DNA of 64,000 nucleotides. Origin: Halosegnis longus (GTDB taxonomy: Archaea; Halobacteriota; Halobacteria; Halobacteriales; Haloarculaceae). Both the position numbers and the translations under genes were made by a program. The stretch covers positions 1 through 64,000 of the forward strand of contig NZ_QKNW01000003.1 in NCBI RefSeq assembly GCF_009663395.1, given 5' to 3'. The notes under the pieces are model-generated. The model was not told the origin of the DNA and searched no databases. It saw nothing but the letters and a program-made list of their open reading frames with translations. This document shows, in pieces, positions 8,705 to 17,378 of the stretch. Each line of letters opens with the position of its first letter. The first letter of the stretch is position 1.

Positions 8705-9288
8705 CAGATATCGAGACCATCCTCACGAGCATTGCGTCGGTGCTCAATGAGCACGATCATATCCCGAATGATCTGTCCTACTCGGTTGTCGAACTCGACA
8801 AAGAGGGCCAACACCGCGACGTGGAGCTGCCTGTACTCGAATTGAAGCTCGTCCGGGCCGAGAAAGACGAGTCACGCAATACGACTGCAGTCGGTGACGT
8901 GACCGACGAGAACGAGAATCACACCGGGACAGAGCACGAAGACTGGTGGTCGGCCGTCGTCTACGCCGATATTCTCACCCCAGCTGGACAGTCCCCGCCG
9001 GCCCGAGCAATCGGTACGGAGGTCCGCGACGTGCTCAAGATCTACGACACGTCATCCCTCGACCAACCGCTTCCCGATCCATCGGGTGAAGGAATCCTCT
9101 CGGACATCACGTCGTTCACCAGATCCGAGATTTCAACGCAGAACGATTTTTCACTGTCCCACTCCCTTCGTGGTGACCGGACTCGTCTCGAGATCGACTA
9201 CGAAGACGCCTACACGTCGAATGAACTGCTCGGTGACCAGCCGTTCATCGAGTCGGTCGATGTCGGTGAGATCGACGTTCAGGACTAA
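8701..9288 (+). CDS. Tail terminator-like neck protein
   Basis: 195 residues. Helical start (IETILTSIASVLNEH), then alternating strands with SAVVYADILTPAGQ and a long EVRDVLKIYD helix, the general pattern of tail terminator (gpU/gpZ-like) proteins that cap the tube and stop its polymerisation. It is the last connector gene, immediately before sheath and tube, where a terminator belongs. ATGA overlap with the gene before. Function is inferred from fold impression and order. Confidence 0.55.
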   Translation: MTDIETILTSIASVLNEHDHIPNDLSYSVVELDKEGQHRDVELPVLELKLVRAEKDESRNTTAVGDVTDENENHTGTEHEDWWSAVVYADILTPAGQSPPARAIGTEVRDVLKIYDTSSLDQPLPDPSGEGILSDITSFTRSEISTQNDFSLSHSLRGDRTRLEIDYEDAYTSNELLGDQPFIESVDVGEIDVQD

Positions 9289-9297
9289 TTGTCGCAG

Positions 9298-9388
9298 TCG
9301 GGCGAGCCACTGTCGCACGCCCGAGCAGCGTAGTAAGTAACCGATCGGCTGTGCCTGCCAGCCGATCGTTGTCTCCGCAGGCACTTTT
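9298..9388 (+). promoter_or_regulatory. Overlapping hairpins before the sheath gene (terminator/antiterminator-like)
   Basis: Three inverted repeats fill this gap. TCGGGCG (9298-9304) pairs with CGCCCGA (9318-9324). CGATCGGCT (9342-9350) pairs perfectly with AGCCGATCG (9360-9368). The loop of that stem, GTGCCTGC (9351-9358), pairs perfectly with GCAGGCAC (9377-9384), which is followed by TTTT. The last two are mutually exclusive, or an H-type pseudoknot. Two TGTCGCA motifs sit at 9290-9296 and 9311-9317. Confidence 0.6.
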
Positions 9389-9399
9389 CCACTTCATAG

Positions 9400-10722
9400 A
9401 TGGTAACGACATACTCGAGCTCCGGCGTTACAATCGGCACCGACTCTGGGTCGGTTGCTGATGTGTTCGTCGGGCGAGAACAGTATCTCATCCTCCTGGG
9501 CGTCGGGAACGACAATGCGTCCGCTCCGGCCAACACGGTCGAAGAAATCGCATCCCGGTCCGGGGCAGAGCAGCAGTTCGGTTCGGGTTCGGACATCGCA
9601 ACCGCATATGCCCGAGCCCGCGCCAATGGCGCAAATCCGGATTACGTCAAGGGAATCCGTGCTGAGACGACTGAAGCCGTCGAGTCGTCCAGTTCGTCCG
9701 CAACGGGCACCCTCGCCGATGCACCGGTCGTTGGTGGTCGAGGGACCGTCAGCGTCACCGACACCGGCGACAGTGTTGAGCTGACGCCGATTCCCCGGTA
9801 TGAATCCCCGGTCGACGCTCCGGACGACGAGGGCGTCTTCCACTACAACCCGAACACGGGCGAGTGGGCGACCGCGAGCTCGGGGAGCTACGACATCACG
9901 TACGACCATGCAGACTGGGCATCTGCAGCTGACGCCCTGTCTGCAGGACTTCGTGAGAACGAGTTCGCAACGGTATTCCCGCTCGTTGCGAGCGACGACG
10001 TCAAGACGACGCTCGATTCGGCCGTCGGCGACATGCGGAAAGACCAGGTCAAGCTGGCAACGCTGTTCGCTCCGGCAGAGCCGAACGAGACGACCGATGA
10101 CGGATACGCGACGCTCGATGGTGTCAGTTACGAGGCACCCGTCGACTCGGACTACACGTTCCTCTACGCGCCGGCGTCGAAGCGAGACGCGCCGGGTCCG
10201 CTCGAAGGGTTCGGCTTCGCTGGCGACCTCGCTGGCAAGGCAACTGGTGCTGACCTCGACGAGCCGATCTACGGTGACCGGCTGATCAGCGAGTCCGAAC
10301 TCGGTGATCGCAACGTCAACTCGGCGGATGTCGAAGAGATCCGAGCCTCGAACGTCATCCCGCTGAAGAACGCCAACGGTGTCAAGCTGAAAGACAACCA
10401 GGCCAGCTTCGAGATGCCCGGAGACGGGACCGAGTGGGAGCGCGACTACTTCACTCGACGCGTCGTCGACGTGGTCATTTCCCTCGCGAATCGGATGAGC
10501 GGGGACGCACTCGGCGGACTCGTTGACGACGACTCGATCCAGGACCTCCAGGAGCAGCTCGTCGTCGGCCTCGACGACCTTCGACAGCTCGGTATCCTCG
10601 AACCGCGGGGCCAGACGGTCGAAGTGTTCGAGAAAGACAACAACACGGTCGGTGTCGACCTCGCGATCACGCCAGTGGGCGTGACGAAAGATGTCGACGT
10701 TCAGCTGACCGTCGCGGTCTGA
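9400..10722 (+). CDS. Contractile tail sheath protein
   Basis: 440 residues. N-terminal YLILLGVGNDNASAPANTVEE followed by an IATAYARARANGANPDYVKG segment, and a C-terminal subtilisin-like/sheath core with RASNVIPLKNANGVKL, YFTRRVVDVVISLANRMSG and a final strand region (GVDLAITPVGVTKDVDVQL). This is the usual myovirus sheath plan: variable outer insert, conserved C-terminal core and strand used for handshake contacts. It contracts around the tube at injection. It is followed 24 bases later by the tube gene, as in P2 and Mu-like order. The antisense strand is also open over its whole length, a codon-bias shadow. Confidence 0.85.
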   Translation: MVTTYSSSGVTIGTDSGSVADVFVGREQYLILLGVGNDNASAPANTVEEIASRSGAEQQFGSGSDIATAYARARANGANPDYVKGIRAETTEAVESSSSSATGTLADAPVVGGRGTVSVTDTGDSVELTPIPRYESPVDAPDDEGVFHYNPNTGEWATASSGSYDITYDHADWASAADALSAGLRENEFATVFPLVASDDVKTTLDSAVGDMRKDQVKLATLFAPAEPNETTDDGYATLDGVSYEAPVDSDYTFLYAPASKRDAPGPLEGFGFAGDLAGKATGADLDEPIYGDRLISESELGDRNVNSADVEEIRASNVIPLKNANGVKLKDNQASFEMPGDGTEWERDYFTRRVVDVVISLANRMSGDALGGLVDDDSIQDLQEQLVVGLDDLRQLGILEPRGQTVEVFEKDNNTVGVDLAITPVGVTKDVDVQLTVAV

Positions 10723-10745
10723 ACACCGCACATTTCTGACTTTTC

Positions 10746-11255
10746 ATGGTAACCAAGACAACCCACGAGGAGCGCGTAACGGGCCAGAGCGCGACGCTCA
10801 AGTTCAGTGACCCGAACGCTGGTGGCACTTACGAGCTCCCCTTCGAGAACGTTTCCTGGTCCCGAGACATCGGCACGACCAGTACGCAGCACAATGGCTC
10901 CCTGAAGGAGGTCAAAGCGACGACCTCGATCACCTTCTCCGGATCCTTCGAGTACTCCGGTCGAAACTACGATGCGCTGAATGCGCTCGTGTATGGTTCG
11001 ACGGCGAACCCGACCGGGAGTGCCGAAATCGAATCGCATCGCCCGGTTCGCGGAACGCTGTCGGTCACGGAGGAGGTCCGTGGCCCAGACGGCGAGACGA
11101 CGACCTACACGTACACCTTCAAGAATGTCCAGGTCACCTCCACCTCGCGGGATCTGCCCGCGACGGACTTCGCTTCCACGTCGATCGACTGGGAAGCGGA
11201 AGACATGATCATCACGAAGGACGGCGCCAAGCCCGGGTCGAGCTACGGCTACTGA
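10746..11255 (+). CDS. Tail tube protein
   Basis: 169 residues, beta-rich throughout (GQSATLKFSDPNAGGTYEL, KATTSITFSGSFEY, TTTYTYTFKNVQVTS), the size and pattern of the rigid inner tube of contractile tails. Hexameric rings stack inside the sheath to form the DNA channel. Position directly after the sheath gene supports the call. The ATG follows a GACTTTTC tract like those before the other abundant structural genes. Confidence 0.82.
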   Translation: MVTKTTHEERVTGQSATLKFSDPNAGGTYELPFENVSWSRDIGTTSTQHNGSLKEVKATTSITFSGSFEYSGRNYDALNALVYGSTANPTGSAEIESHRPVRGTLSVTEEVRGPDGETTTYTYTFKNVQVTSTSRDLPATDFASTSIDWEAEDMIITKDGAKPGSSYGY

Positions 11256-11275
11256 GTCCCGGCTCAGTATTCCTC

Positions 11276-11326
11276 CATTTTGTCGCACATCGCCCCACTG
11301 TGGGGGCGCGACACGGCCTCGCCGTG
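11276..11326 (+). promoter_or_regulatory. TGTCGCA motif and two tandem hairpins after the tube gene
   Basis: CCATTTTGTCGCACAT (11276-11290) is identical over 15-16 bases to the sequence at 7694-7708, but here it is followed by C instead of the G of a start codon. Two small stems follow: CGCCCC/GGGGCG (11291-11308) and CACGGC/GCCGTG with a three-base loop (11312-11326). They could be a partial terminator that lowers expression of the tail chaperones relative to tube protein. Confidence 0.5.
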
Positions 11327-11350
11327 ACCACAGGACAGGAGATTACTACT

Positions 11351-11797
11351 ATGCAGGAAGTAGAAGCACTAGACTTCATGACCCGCGTCGTCGACGACGA
11401 CGGCGCACAGGGCGAACGGCGCGAGAAAGTACTCGAAGCAGCTGACGGGGCAGCACTCACCGTCGAGCTCGTCGAGGTTGACCGGGGCTACCTACTGGAC
11501 CAGGTCCAGAAGTTCCCCGACGACATGCTCGAAGCGCTCACCGAGGCGGACGATCCCGAAGAGGCAGAGCGCCGGGCAGAGGAAGAGAATGTGATGAGTG
11601 GCCTGGATGGATCGACGATCGATGCGTTCGAATCCATCTGTGCGCGCGGTATCGAGCACAAAGATCTCACCAGCCAGCACATCGAGCAGATGGTCGGTGC
11701 CTTCGGGCTCGAAGTGCTGTTCCCGATCGGTGCAGAGATCATGGAGATCTCGATGGGAGATGACGGTGGCGTGACGGATTTTCACGAACCCAACTAG
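11351..11797 (+). CDS. Tail assembly chaperone G
   Basis: 148 residues, very acidic and helical, ending in VTDFHEPN. It sits between tube and tape measure and has the size and position of lambda gpG-type chaperones that coat the tape measure protein during tail assembly. ATG 11351 follows GGAG at a normal spacing; an upstream in-frame GTG at 11300 lies inside a hairpin and is rejected. Its 3' end overlaps an open frame in the -1 register that has no start of its own, so a G-T fusion is likely. Confidence 0.68.
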   Translation: MQEVEALDFMTRVVDDDGAQGERREKVLEAADGAALTVELVEVDRGYLLDQVQKFPDDMLEALTEADDPEEAERRAEEENVMSGLDGSTIDAFESICARGIEHKDLTSQHIEQMVGAFGLEVLFPIGAEIMEISMGDDGGVTDFHEPN

Positions 11798-12243
11798 GCC
11801 AGGAGCTCTTCACGGCTAATCAGTGTGGATACCACTTCACCATCACTGAGCAGCAGGAGTGCTCGGCGTGTCAGGCCACAGGCAGCCGTGTCTGGCGTCC
11901 AGCGTGGATTCCGGACGAGGAGCCCACATCCTACCGTGGCCGGCTTACGCACGCACTGGGGCGCGCTCTCACCGTCGAGACAGCGTGTCCGGAGTGTGGT
12001 GGTACTGGGGAGATCGAAGTCACCCGCGATCGGACCCTCGATGAGCTAACCGGACTCCAGCGGGAGTTCCTGTTCCACGGTTGGGCAGAACGCCAAGAGG
12101 GTGGCGAGGAAGCACAGCAACAGAATCACCCCAACGCTCAAGCCCAGGCCCGTGGCGCAGGCGTTGGCGGGGCCCCATCAGCAGGGTCCGTCCCACAGAG
12201 CCCGTCTCCATCTGGCTCCCCACCATCTCCACGGCGCCACTGA
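11764..12243 (+). CDS. Chaperone T, made as G-T fusion by -1 frameshift
   Basis: After the stop at 11761-11763 this frame is open to 12243 but has no ATG, GTG or TTG near its beginning, so it needs a ribosome slip out of the G frame before the TAG at 11795. GGATTTT at 11776-11782 is the best slip site: TTT re-pairs perfectly, GAT to GGA poorly. The fusion would be about 297 residues, 144 from G and 153 from this frame. The added part has two CxxCxxxG units, CSACQATG and CPECGGTG, a DnaJ-type zinc centre, then a Gln/Pro/Ser-rich tail. In lambda-like systems the minor G-T product bridges tape measure and tube subunits. Confidence 0.65.
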   Translation, partial: RWRDGFSRTQLGQELFTANQCGYHFTITEQQECSACQATGSRVWRPAWIPDEEPTSYRGRLTHALGRALTVETACPECGGTGEIEVTRDRTLDELTGLQREFLFHGWAERQEGGEEAQQQNHPNAQAQARGAGVGGAPSAGSVPQSPSPSGSPPSPRRH

Positions 12244-12252
12244 ACTCGCGAT

Positions 12253-15200
12253 ATGATTCCTGACGAAAATAAACTCGTCCAGCTCGTCGTTAACGCGCGT
12301 ACAAAGGGTTTCTCTGCTGCTCGAAAGCAGATCGACCGGATGAAGGACGAGGTCGATGATGCCGAAGAATCACTCGACCGCGTGGCAAACACAGCGAAAT
12401 CGTCAGTCGCTGATGTTGCTCGGATGGCCGAGGAGACGGCCGACGAGACGGAAGAGCTGGCCGACTCGTTCCGCCAGAGTGCCAACGCTGCCGATGTTGC
12501 TGGAACCGGGCTCAAGGGCCTCCAGTCGGAACTTGCCTCGACTGAGCAGCTGCTCCACGAGGCGAAGGAATCCAACGACGAGTTCAGTAAGTCGTTCAGA
12601 CGTAACGTCGCAAATATCGCTCGCGGGTATCGAGACCTCCCGAATCTCGACGATGTCGATAACATTCACCACATTCGGGAGCTATTCCGCGATGCAGACC
12701 AGGACTCGATTCACGACCTTGCCGAGCGGATCGACGTTTCTGAAGACATCGATGAATCACGGGAGAACGTCAATGACGCCATCCGTGAGTACAAACAAGC
12801 GCTCGGCTCGCACGACGGTTTCGGTGAGTTCGACTCACTTCGCGAAGGTAGTGACATCGACCCGGACGAGCAGACGAACCCGATAGACGACTATCGGGAT
12901 CTCCGCGACCGGATGACGTCCGTCCTCGGGGAAGATGCACTGGACTATGAGTTCATGAAGTCGGCCTTCGGGTCCGATAAGTTCCGTGACAACCCGTTCG
13001 AGACCGGAAAACCGCCTGTTGCGAATAAGACGATCAGTGACCTCGCCCAGGACGCTGGCGTCATGGACGAGGCAGCAGAGTTCCTTGCAGAAGATCTCGG
13101 GACCAACGACGCGAATGCGTTTACGTCAGGGGCCATCGGAAAGCAGGCTGCATCCAGTCTGAACCAGAACGATACCGGGCCTGCGAGTGTGGAGGGGGTC
13201 GTAGAGACCTCTGTGGGCTCACCGCTCGATGATGAGTCTGCCTCGTCCATCGAGCTTGAGGAGTTCCGGGACATGGTCGGTGAGGAAACGCTCACACAGA
13301 TCAGAGAGTCTCGGCGTGAGTCCATCCAAGAAGAAATCGATGCGCTCAAAGAGGGCACAGATCTGACCGAGAGGGACCACGACCGTATATCGGAGCTTCG
13401 GCAGAAAAAGAAGCGAGTCCCCTACGAGGCGCGGATTGCGCGGGAGCTGCGAGACGATGTGCAGACACTAGAGTCGGAGATGCGCGACTTCGACGGTGTC
13501 GAAGAGGCAAAGCGTCAGCTCCGGACGGAGATGCAGAACATCGTCGACGATGCAGACAGTGACACCGATCTGATTCGTGCGATGCGTGGGATGGGCGTCA
13601 CTGATGAACAGGAAGACGCCCGGAAACTCGACCAACTGGACCTGTTCTCCCAGATGGTCGGCGACTTCAGCGATGAGACACATCGCCATGAAGTCGACCC
13701 TGACCGAAGTCGGAAGCCACCCGGTGCAGCGTGGTTCCAAGATCTGTTCAACCAGATGGACCGTCGGAACTGGTCCGAAGACGGGCTCGAGTATGAAGTT
13801 GACCGCTTCTTCAAAGAGAAGGTCAGAGACTCAGACGAGAGTCTGCAGGACTACCAGCGGACCAAGAAGAGTGATGAGACGACGGTTCGTGACGACATGC
13901 TGGAGACGGTCCAGCGGATTCGTGAGTTCACAGATGACGACGTTGTTGATGCACTCTTCGAGAATAGCTTCGCTGACAACGACGCATCACGTGACGTCAA
14001 GAAGCAAGACCTGTTCGACGATCTCGATATTGATACAGGCAATATCCGAGACTTCGTCGATAGCGACGCGTTCAAGAACATCGCTACAGAGGACCTCGAA
14101 GAGTTCATCGACATCCTCCGCGAGTATCCAAAGGTTGCAGAGGAGCTCGCTGATGTCGATGATGGCTACGTAATCAGTGCGCTCAACGATCTCGATGTCG
14201 CTGAGCACGAGCAGTTCGTCAGCGATCTCGAGGATAACGACAGCGGACTCGCTGGGATGTACAGTGAGTTCGCAAAGGGCAACGCCGTTTCGCCGAACAA
14301 TACGCCCGATGCGATTCGTGACCGCGTCCGTGAGCACCTGCAGTACACGCGTGGTGGCGCAGCCGAGGGTGAAACGTCGATCACACACGGCACCGTCTCG
14401 ATCATCAGTGACGCGATCGAGGATGTTGTCCCCGGGCTGACCGACGAGGATGAATCGTCGATCACGATGTCCGGCATCCCGCGCGAACTGCTGAATGCGC
14501 AGTTGTTCGCCAACATGATGGAGACGGACAACAAGATGGCCAAGCAGCAGATCTCGGACATCATGGGCCGTGTCCAGCGTGGGGACTACGGTGACGCCAC
14601 GTCACTTATCGAGACCGGCCAGTTCAAGGAGGAGTTCAGCCGTGACGTTGAGACGAAGATGTCGAAGATCTTCGACGACGATCGCCTGCCAGGCGACATC
14701 AGTGAGGCAGTCCGAAGATCCCTGACAGATTCCCTGGACAAGGACAATATCGACACTGTCGATGATATCCTGCAAGATGCGACCGAACTGTACAACATCG
14801 GCCACGCCGGGGCCGACGTTAGCGATGTTACGCGAACCGAGTCCGATCGCGTCACGCAGGAGGTAGCAGATAGCCTGAGTGACACCTACGAGAAGCTTCT
14901 CACTGAAACGGTCGGGCCAGAGCTTCTGGACTCGATGCGACAGGCCAACTACGTTGAGGGCAAGACACGCGAGGAGATCCAGGGCGGACTCGGCGACGTT
15001 CCGTTCATCCCGAGTAGCGATCGCGCGATCCGTGCAGGCCGTGATGTCCAACGCCAGCGCGACGGTGAGGCAATCGGGATGCAGTCTACCCGAAGCGGAC
15101 TAATGAGTCTCATTCAGGGCGTGTTTTCCGGCCTGAGTGGACGCAAGGAGACAGCAAAGACGTACAAGCGTGTCGAGAATGGTGTCGACGCTCTCCGTGG

Positions 15201-16854
15201 GTCGATCAAGAAGCTCATTCCGGTCCTCGGGATCACGTCGGCCAACCTCGGTATGTTCAACGTCCAGATGAGCCGGGCCGGTGTGGTCATCATGGGCCTC
15301 GGTTCGATGATCGGTGCTGCTGGTGGAGCTGTCCTCGGCTTTGCGACTGCACTGACGGCAGCGTCGGCTGCTGCTGCTGGCTTCATGGCAGTCGGCGCGC
15401 TCGGCTACCTGGAGCAGATGGAGGAGAACCTCGCTGGCGTCTCCAACAAGCAGGAGGCGATGGAGGAGCTCACCTCACAGCTCCAGGAAGCAGCGATGGT
15501 TGCGATCGAGCCACTCCAGAATACGACTGTCAACGGGATGAACTCGATCGACTTCTTCATCGCGTCGGTCCGCAACGGACTGCAGATGCTGAACTCGGCG
15601 TCGATCACCGCAAGCAACATTCTCGAATCTGATTCCGGGAGTGAGTTTGTTGCGGAAGTTGGCGATGCGCTCACGACTGGTGACGGTGGGCTTGGCCGTG
15701 CATTCCAGAACAGTGCATCGAAACTACTCCCCGGTATCACCGACATGATTGTCGGGTTCGCAGAGTCACTGCCAGATCTCATCAACGGCATGACATCGGT
15801 GGCCAACATCCTCGGGAATGCGTGGGGGCCAGCAATCGACAAGACGCTCAGAATGTTGCCGATCCTCATCACCTACGGTGTTGGCTTCCTCTCGATGATC
15901 GGCCGGCTTGCTTCGGTGCTACTCACTGCTACATGGGCAATCACCGCGACGACGGATGCCCTCGGCAACTTCATGCAGGCAACGATCAATCTCATTCCCG
16001 GCCTTGACGTTGAGATTGATCTGACCCGACAGCTGGCTGGTGTGCTCGGGCTGGTGGCTGGTGCATACTACACCCTCCAGCTGTTGAAGTCCATCCAGAT
16101 CGCACTCAACAGTACGATCATCGGAACGATCTGGGCGAAGGTTGCAGCCTACGTTGCCCAGAACACTGCTCTGGGCGCTCTGATTACGAGCAACCATCTC
16201 TACTCTGCGTCGATGATGAAATCACTCGCTGCAACGGCAGCCTCAACGGCTGCTGCCTATGCCCGATCTGGAGCACTGTATGCACTCGCTGGGGCACAGT
16301 GGGTAGCAACGACCGCGACAGGTGCGTTTACGACAGCACTGAGCGTGCTGACTGCCCATCCGATCATCTTCGCGATTACGGCCATCATCGCTGTCCTCAT
16401 GGCACTGTATGTGGCCTTCAACGACGTGTCGGGGATCGCTAAAGCATTTGACGGCTACCTCGAGAAAGTCGAAGATCGGTTCATAGGCCTATTCAATTGG
16501 GTTGAGAAGCTGGATAGTGGCCTGACCGGACTTGGCGTAACGCTCGATGGGATTGGGCCGAAGTTCGACAAGCTCGGTGGTGGCTTCCTTGGCTCCGCTG
16601 GGGGCTCTATTGGAAGCAAGCTGAGTAGTGTGGGTGGCGATGCGCTGGGTGGTGGGCCCGGTGCTGGTGGTGCAGGACCATCCCCGGGCGGTTCCGCCGG
16701 TATCGGTGGCGGAGGTGTGGGCCCAGCTGCGATGGCTGGTGGAAGAGGCACACAGCAGATCATCCTCAAGCTCGGTGGCGATCTGGACCGTGTCGTCGGC
16801 GATATCGCCAAAGATGTCGTCAGCGGGCAGGTCGGGTCGTCGATCGACTACTAA
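12253..16854 (+). CDS. Tail tape measure protein
   Basis: 1533 residues, the longest virion gene. The first ~1000 residues are helical and highly charged. Hydrophobic segments follow near 1009-1055 (AGVVIMGLGSMIGAAGGAV), near 1195-1230 and near 1368-1395 (HPIIFAITAIIAVLMALYV). A Gly-rich tail closes the protein. Tape measures set tail length, fill the tube and often insert in the membrane at injection. At about 0.15 nm per helical residue the upper bound is ~230 nm, long for this virus type, so part of the chain is probably not extended. Ten bases separate it from the T frame. Confidence 0.85.
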   Translation: MIPDENKLVQLVVNARTKGFSAARKQIDRMKDEVDDAEESLDRVANTAKSSVADVARMAEETADETEELADSFRQSANAADVAGTGLKGLQSELASTEQLLHEAKESNDEFSKSFRRNVANIARGYRDLPNLDDVDNIHHIRELFRDADQDSIHDLAERIDVSEDIDESRENVNDAIREYKQALGSHDGFGEFDSLREGSDIDPDEQTNPIDDYRDLRDRMTSVLGEDALDYEFMKSAFGSDKFRDNPFETGKPPVANKTISDLAQDAGVMDEAAEFLAEDLGTNDANAFTSGAIGKQAASSLNQNDTGPASVEGVVETSVGSPLDDESASSIELEEFRDMVGEETLTQIRESRRESIQEEIDALKEGTDLTERDHDRISELRQKKKRVPYEARIARELRDDVQTLESEMRDFDGVEEAKRQLRTEMQNIVDDADSDTDLIRAMRGMGVTDEQEDARKLDQLDLFSQMVGDFSDETHRHEVDPDRSRKPPGAAWFQDLFNQMDRRNWSEDGLEYEVDRFFKEKVRDSDESLQDYQRTKKSDETTVRDDMLETVQRIREFTDDDVVDALFENSFADNDASRDVKKQDLFDDLDIDTGNIRDFVDSDAFKNIATEDLEEFIDILREYPKVAEELADVDDGYVISALNDLDVAEHEQFVSDLEDNDSGLAGMYSEFAKGNAVSPNNTPDAIRDRVREHLQYTRGGAAEGETSITHGTVSIISDAIEDVVPGLTDEDESSITMSGIPRELLNAQLFANMMETDNKMAKQQISDIMGRVQRGDYGDATSLIETGQFKEEFSRDVETKMSKIFDDDRLPGDISEAVRRSLTDSLDKDNIDTVDDILQDATELYNIGHAGADVSDVTRTESDRVTQEVADSLSDTYEKLLTETVGPELLDSMRQANYVEGKTREEIQGGLGDVPFIPSSDRAIRAGRDVQRQRDGEAIGMQSTRSGLMSLIQGVFSGLSGRKETAKTYKRVENGVDALRGSIKKLIPVLGITSANLGMFNVQMSRAGVVIMGLGSMIGAAGGAVLGFATALTAASAAAAGFMAVGALGYLEQMEENLAGVSNKQEAMEELTSQLQEAAMVAIEPLQNTTVNGMNSIDFFIASVRNGLQMLNSASITASNILESDSGSEFVAEVGDALTTGDGGLGRAFQNSASKLLPGITDMIVGFAESLPDLINGMTSVANILGNAWGPAIDKTLRMLPILITYGVGFLSMIGRLASVLLTATWAITATTDALGNFMQATINLIPGLDVEIDLTRQLAGVLGLVAGAYYTLQLLKSIQIALNSTIIGTIWAKVAAYVAQNTALGALITSNHLYSASMMKSLAATAASTAAAYARSGALYALAGAQWVATTATGAFTTALSVLTAHPIIFAITAIIAVLMALYVAFNDVSGIAKAFDGYLEKVEDRFIGLFNWVEKLDSGLTGLGVTLDGIGPKFDKLGGGFLGSAGGSIGSKLSSVGGDALGGGPGAGGAGPSPGGSAGIGGGGVGPAAMAGGRGTQQIILKLGGDLDRVVGDIAKDVVSGQVGSSIDY

Positions 16855-16883
16855 CTCTCGCTCCGACGTTCCCGGTTCGTCGC

Positions 16884-16928
16884 ATGGACAGGCTACCACG
16901 TTCAGCTACGGGTGAGTGCAGTGGGTGA
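16884..16928 (+). other. 14-codon mini-ORF behind a TGTCGCA-type motif
   Basis: CGTCGC abuts ATG 16884, but the frame is only 14 codons and ends at 16926-16928, overlapping the GTG start of the next gene (16912). It could be a coupling leader peptide, or the motif may mark an RNA 5' end and not a start codon. A similar motif plus mini-ORF occurs at 36341-36364. Confidence 0.35.
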
Positions 16929-17376
16929 CATTCCGGTCTCTGATCCGCAGAAAAACAAGCGGATGGCAGCATACCTCGCGACGACCGAAGCCTCTGGTGG
17001 GCCGGTTCTCGAATTCAAGGAAGCATTCGATGATCCACTCGTTTCACTCAGCCAAGAGAAAAGAACTGTCGAGCATGATGTAATCAGTGGTGCAACGGAC
17101 GACGATGAGTATGTCGTTCAAGTGATGGGTGAAAAGCCAACGGAGATCACGATTACGGCCATCATCACCCAGTCCCAGGTTGAGACTGCACGGGAGTTGA
17201 CTAGTCGTGACATCATAACTGTTCACACGACAGAATGGATCGGGGTAGCTGCTCCCAACAGTATAAGCATCGACCCACGGCGTGAGAAACACAATGGGAA
17301 CTGGTTGTACGATGTGACATACGATGTCACTGAGACGGAGGAGTACCTCGATTCCAGATATGATGAGGAGGCCTAA
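16912..17376 (+). CDS. gpU-like tail/baseplate hub adaptor
   Basis: 154 residues from a GTG start. The core (SLSQEKRTVEHDVISGA, GEKPTEITITAIITQSQV, WLYDVTYDVTETEEYL) follows the plan of P2 gpU: alternating charged start, a G.kP..I strand, and a closing strand pair. In P2 the order is tape measure, U, D, V, and the next two genes here look like D and V. The protein probably links tube to hub. The family is inferred from order and pattern. Confidence 0.55.
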   Translation: MSAVGDIPVSDPQKNKRMAAYLATTEASGGPVLEFKEAFDDPLVSLSQEKRTVEHDVISGATDDDEYVVQVMGEKPTEITITAIITQSQVETARELTSRDIITVHTTEWIGVAAPNSISIDPRREKHNGNWLYDVTYDVTETEEYLDSRYDEEA

Positions 17377-17378
17377 CG

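Noticed and set aside
9394-10731. 445-codon open frame exactly antisense to the sheath gene
   Set aside because: Mirror of the sheath frame; Val/Arg/Asp pattern is the complement of GAC/GTC-rich codons.
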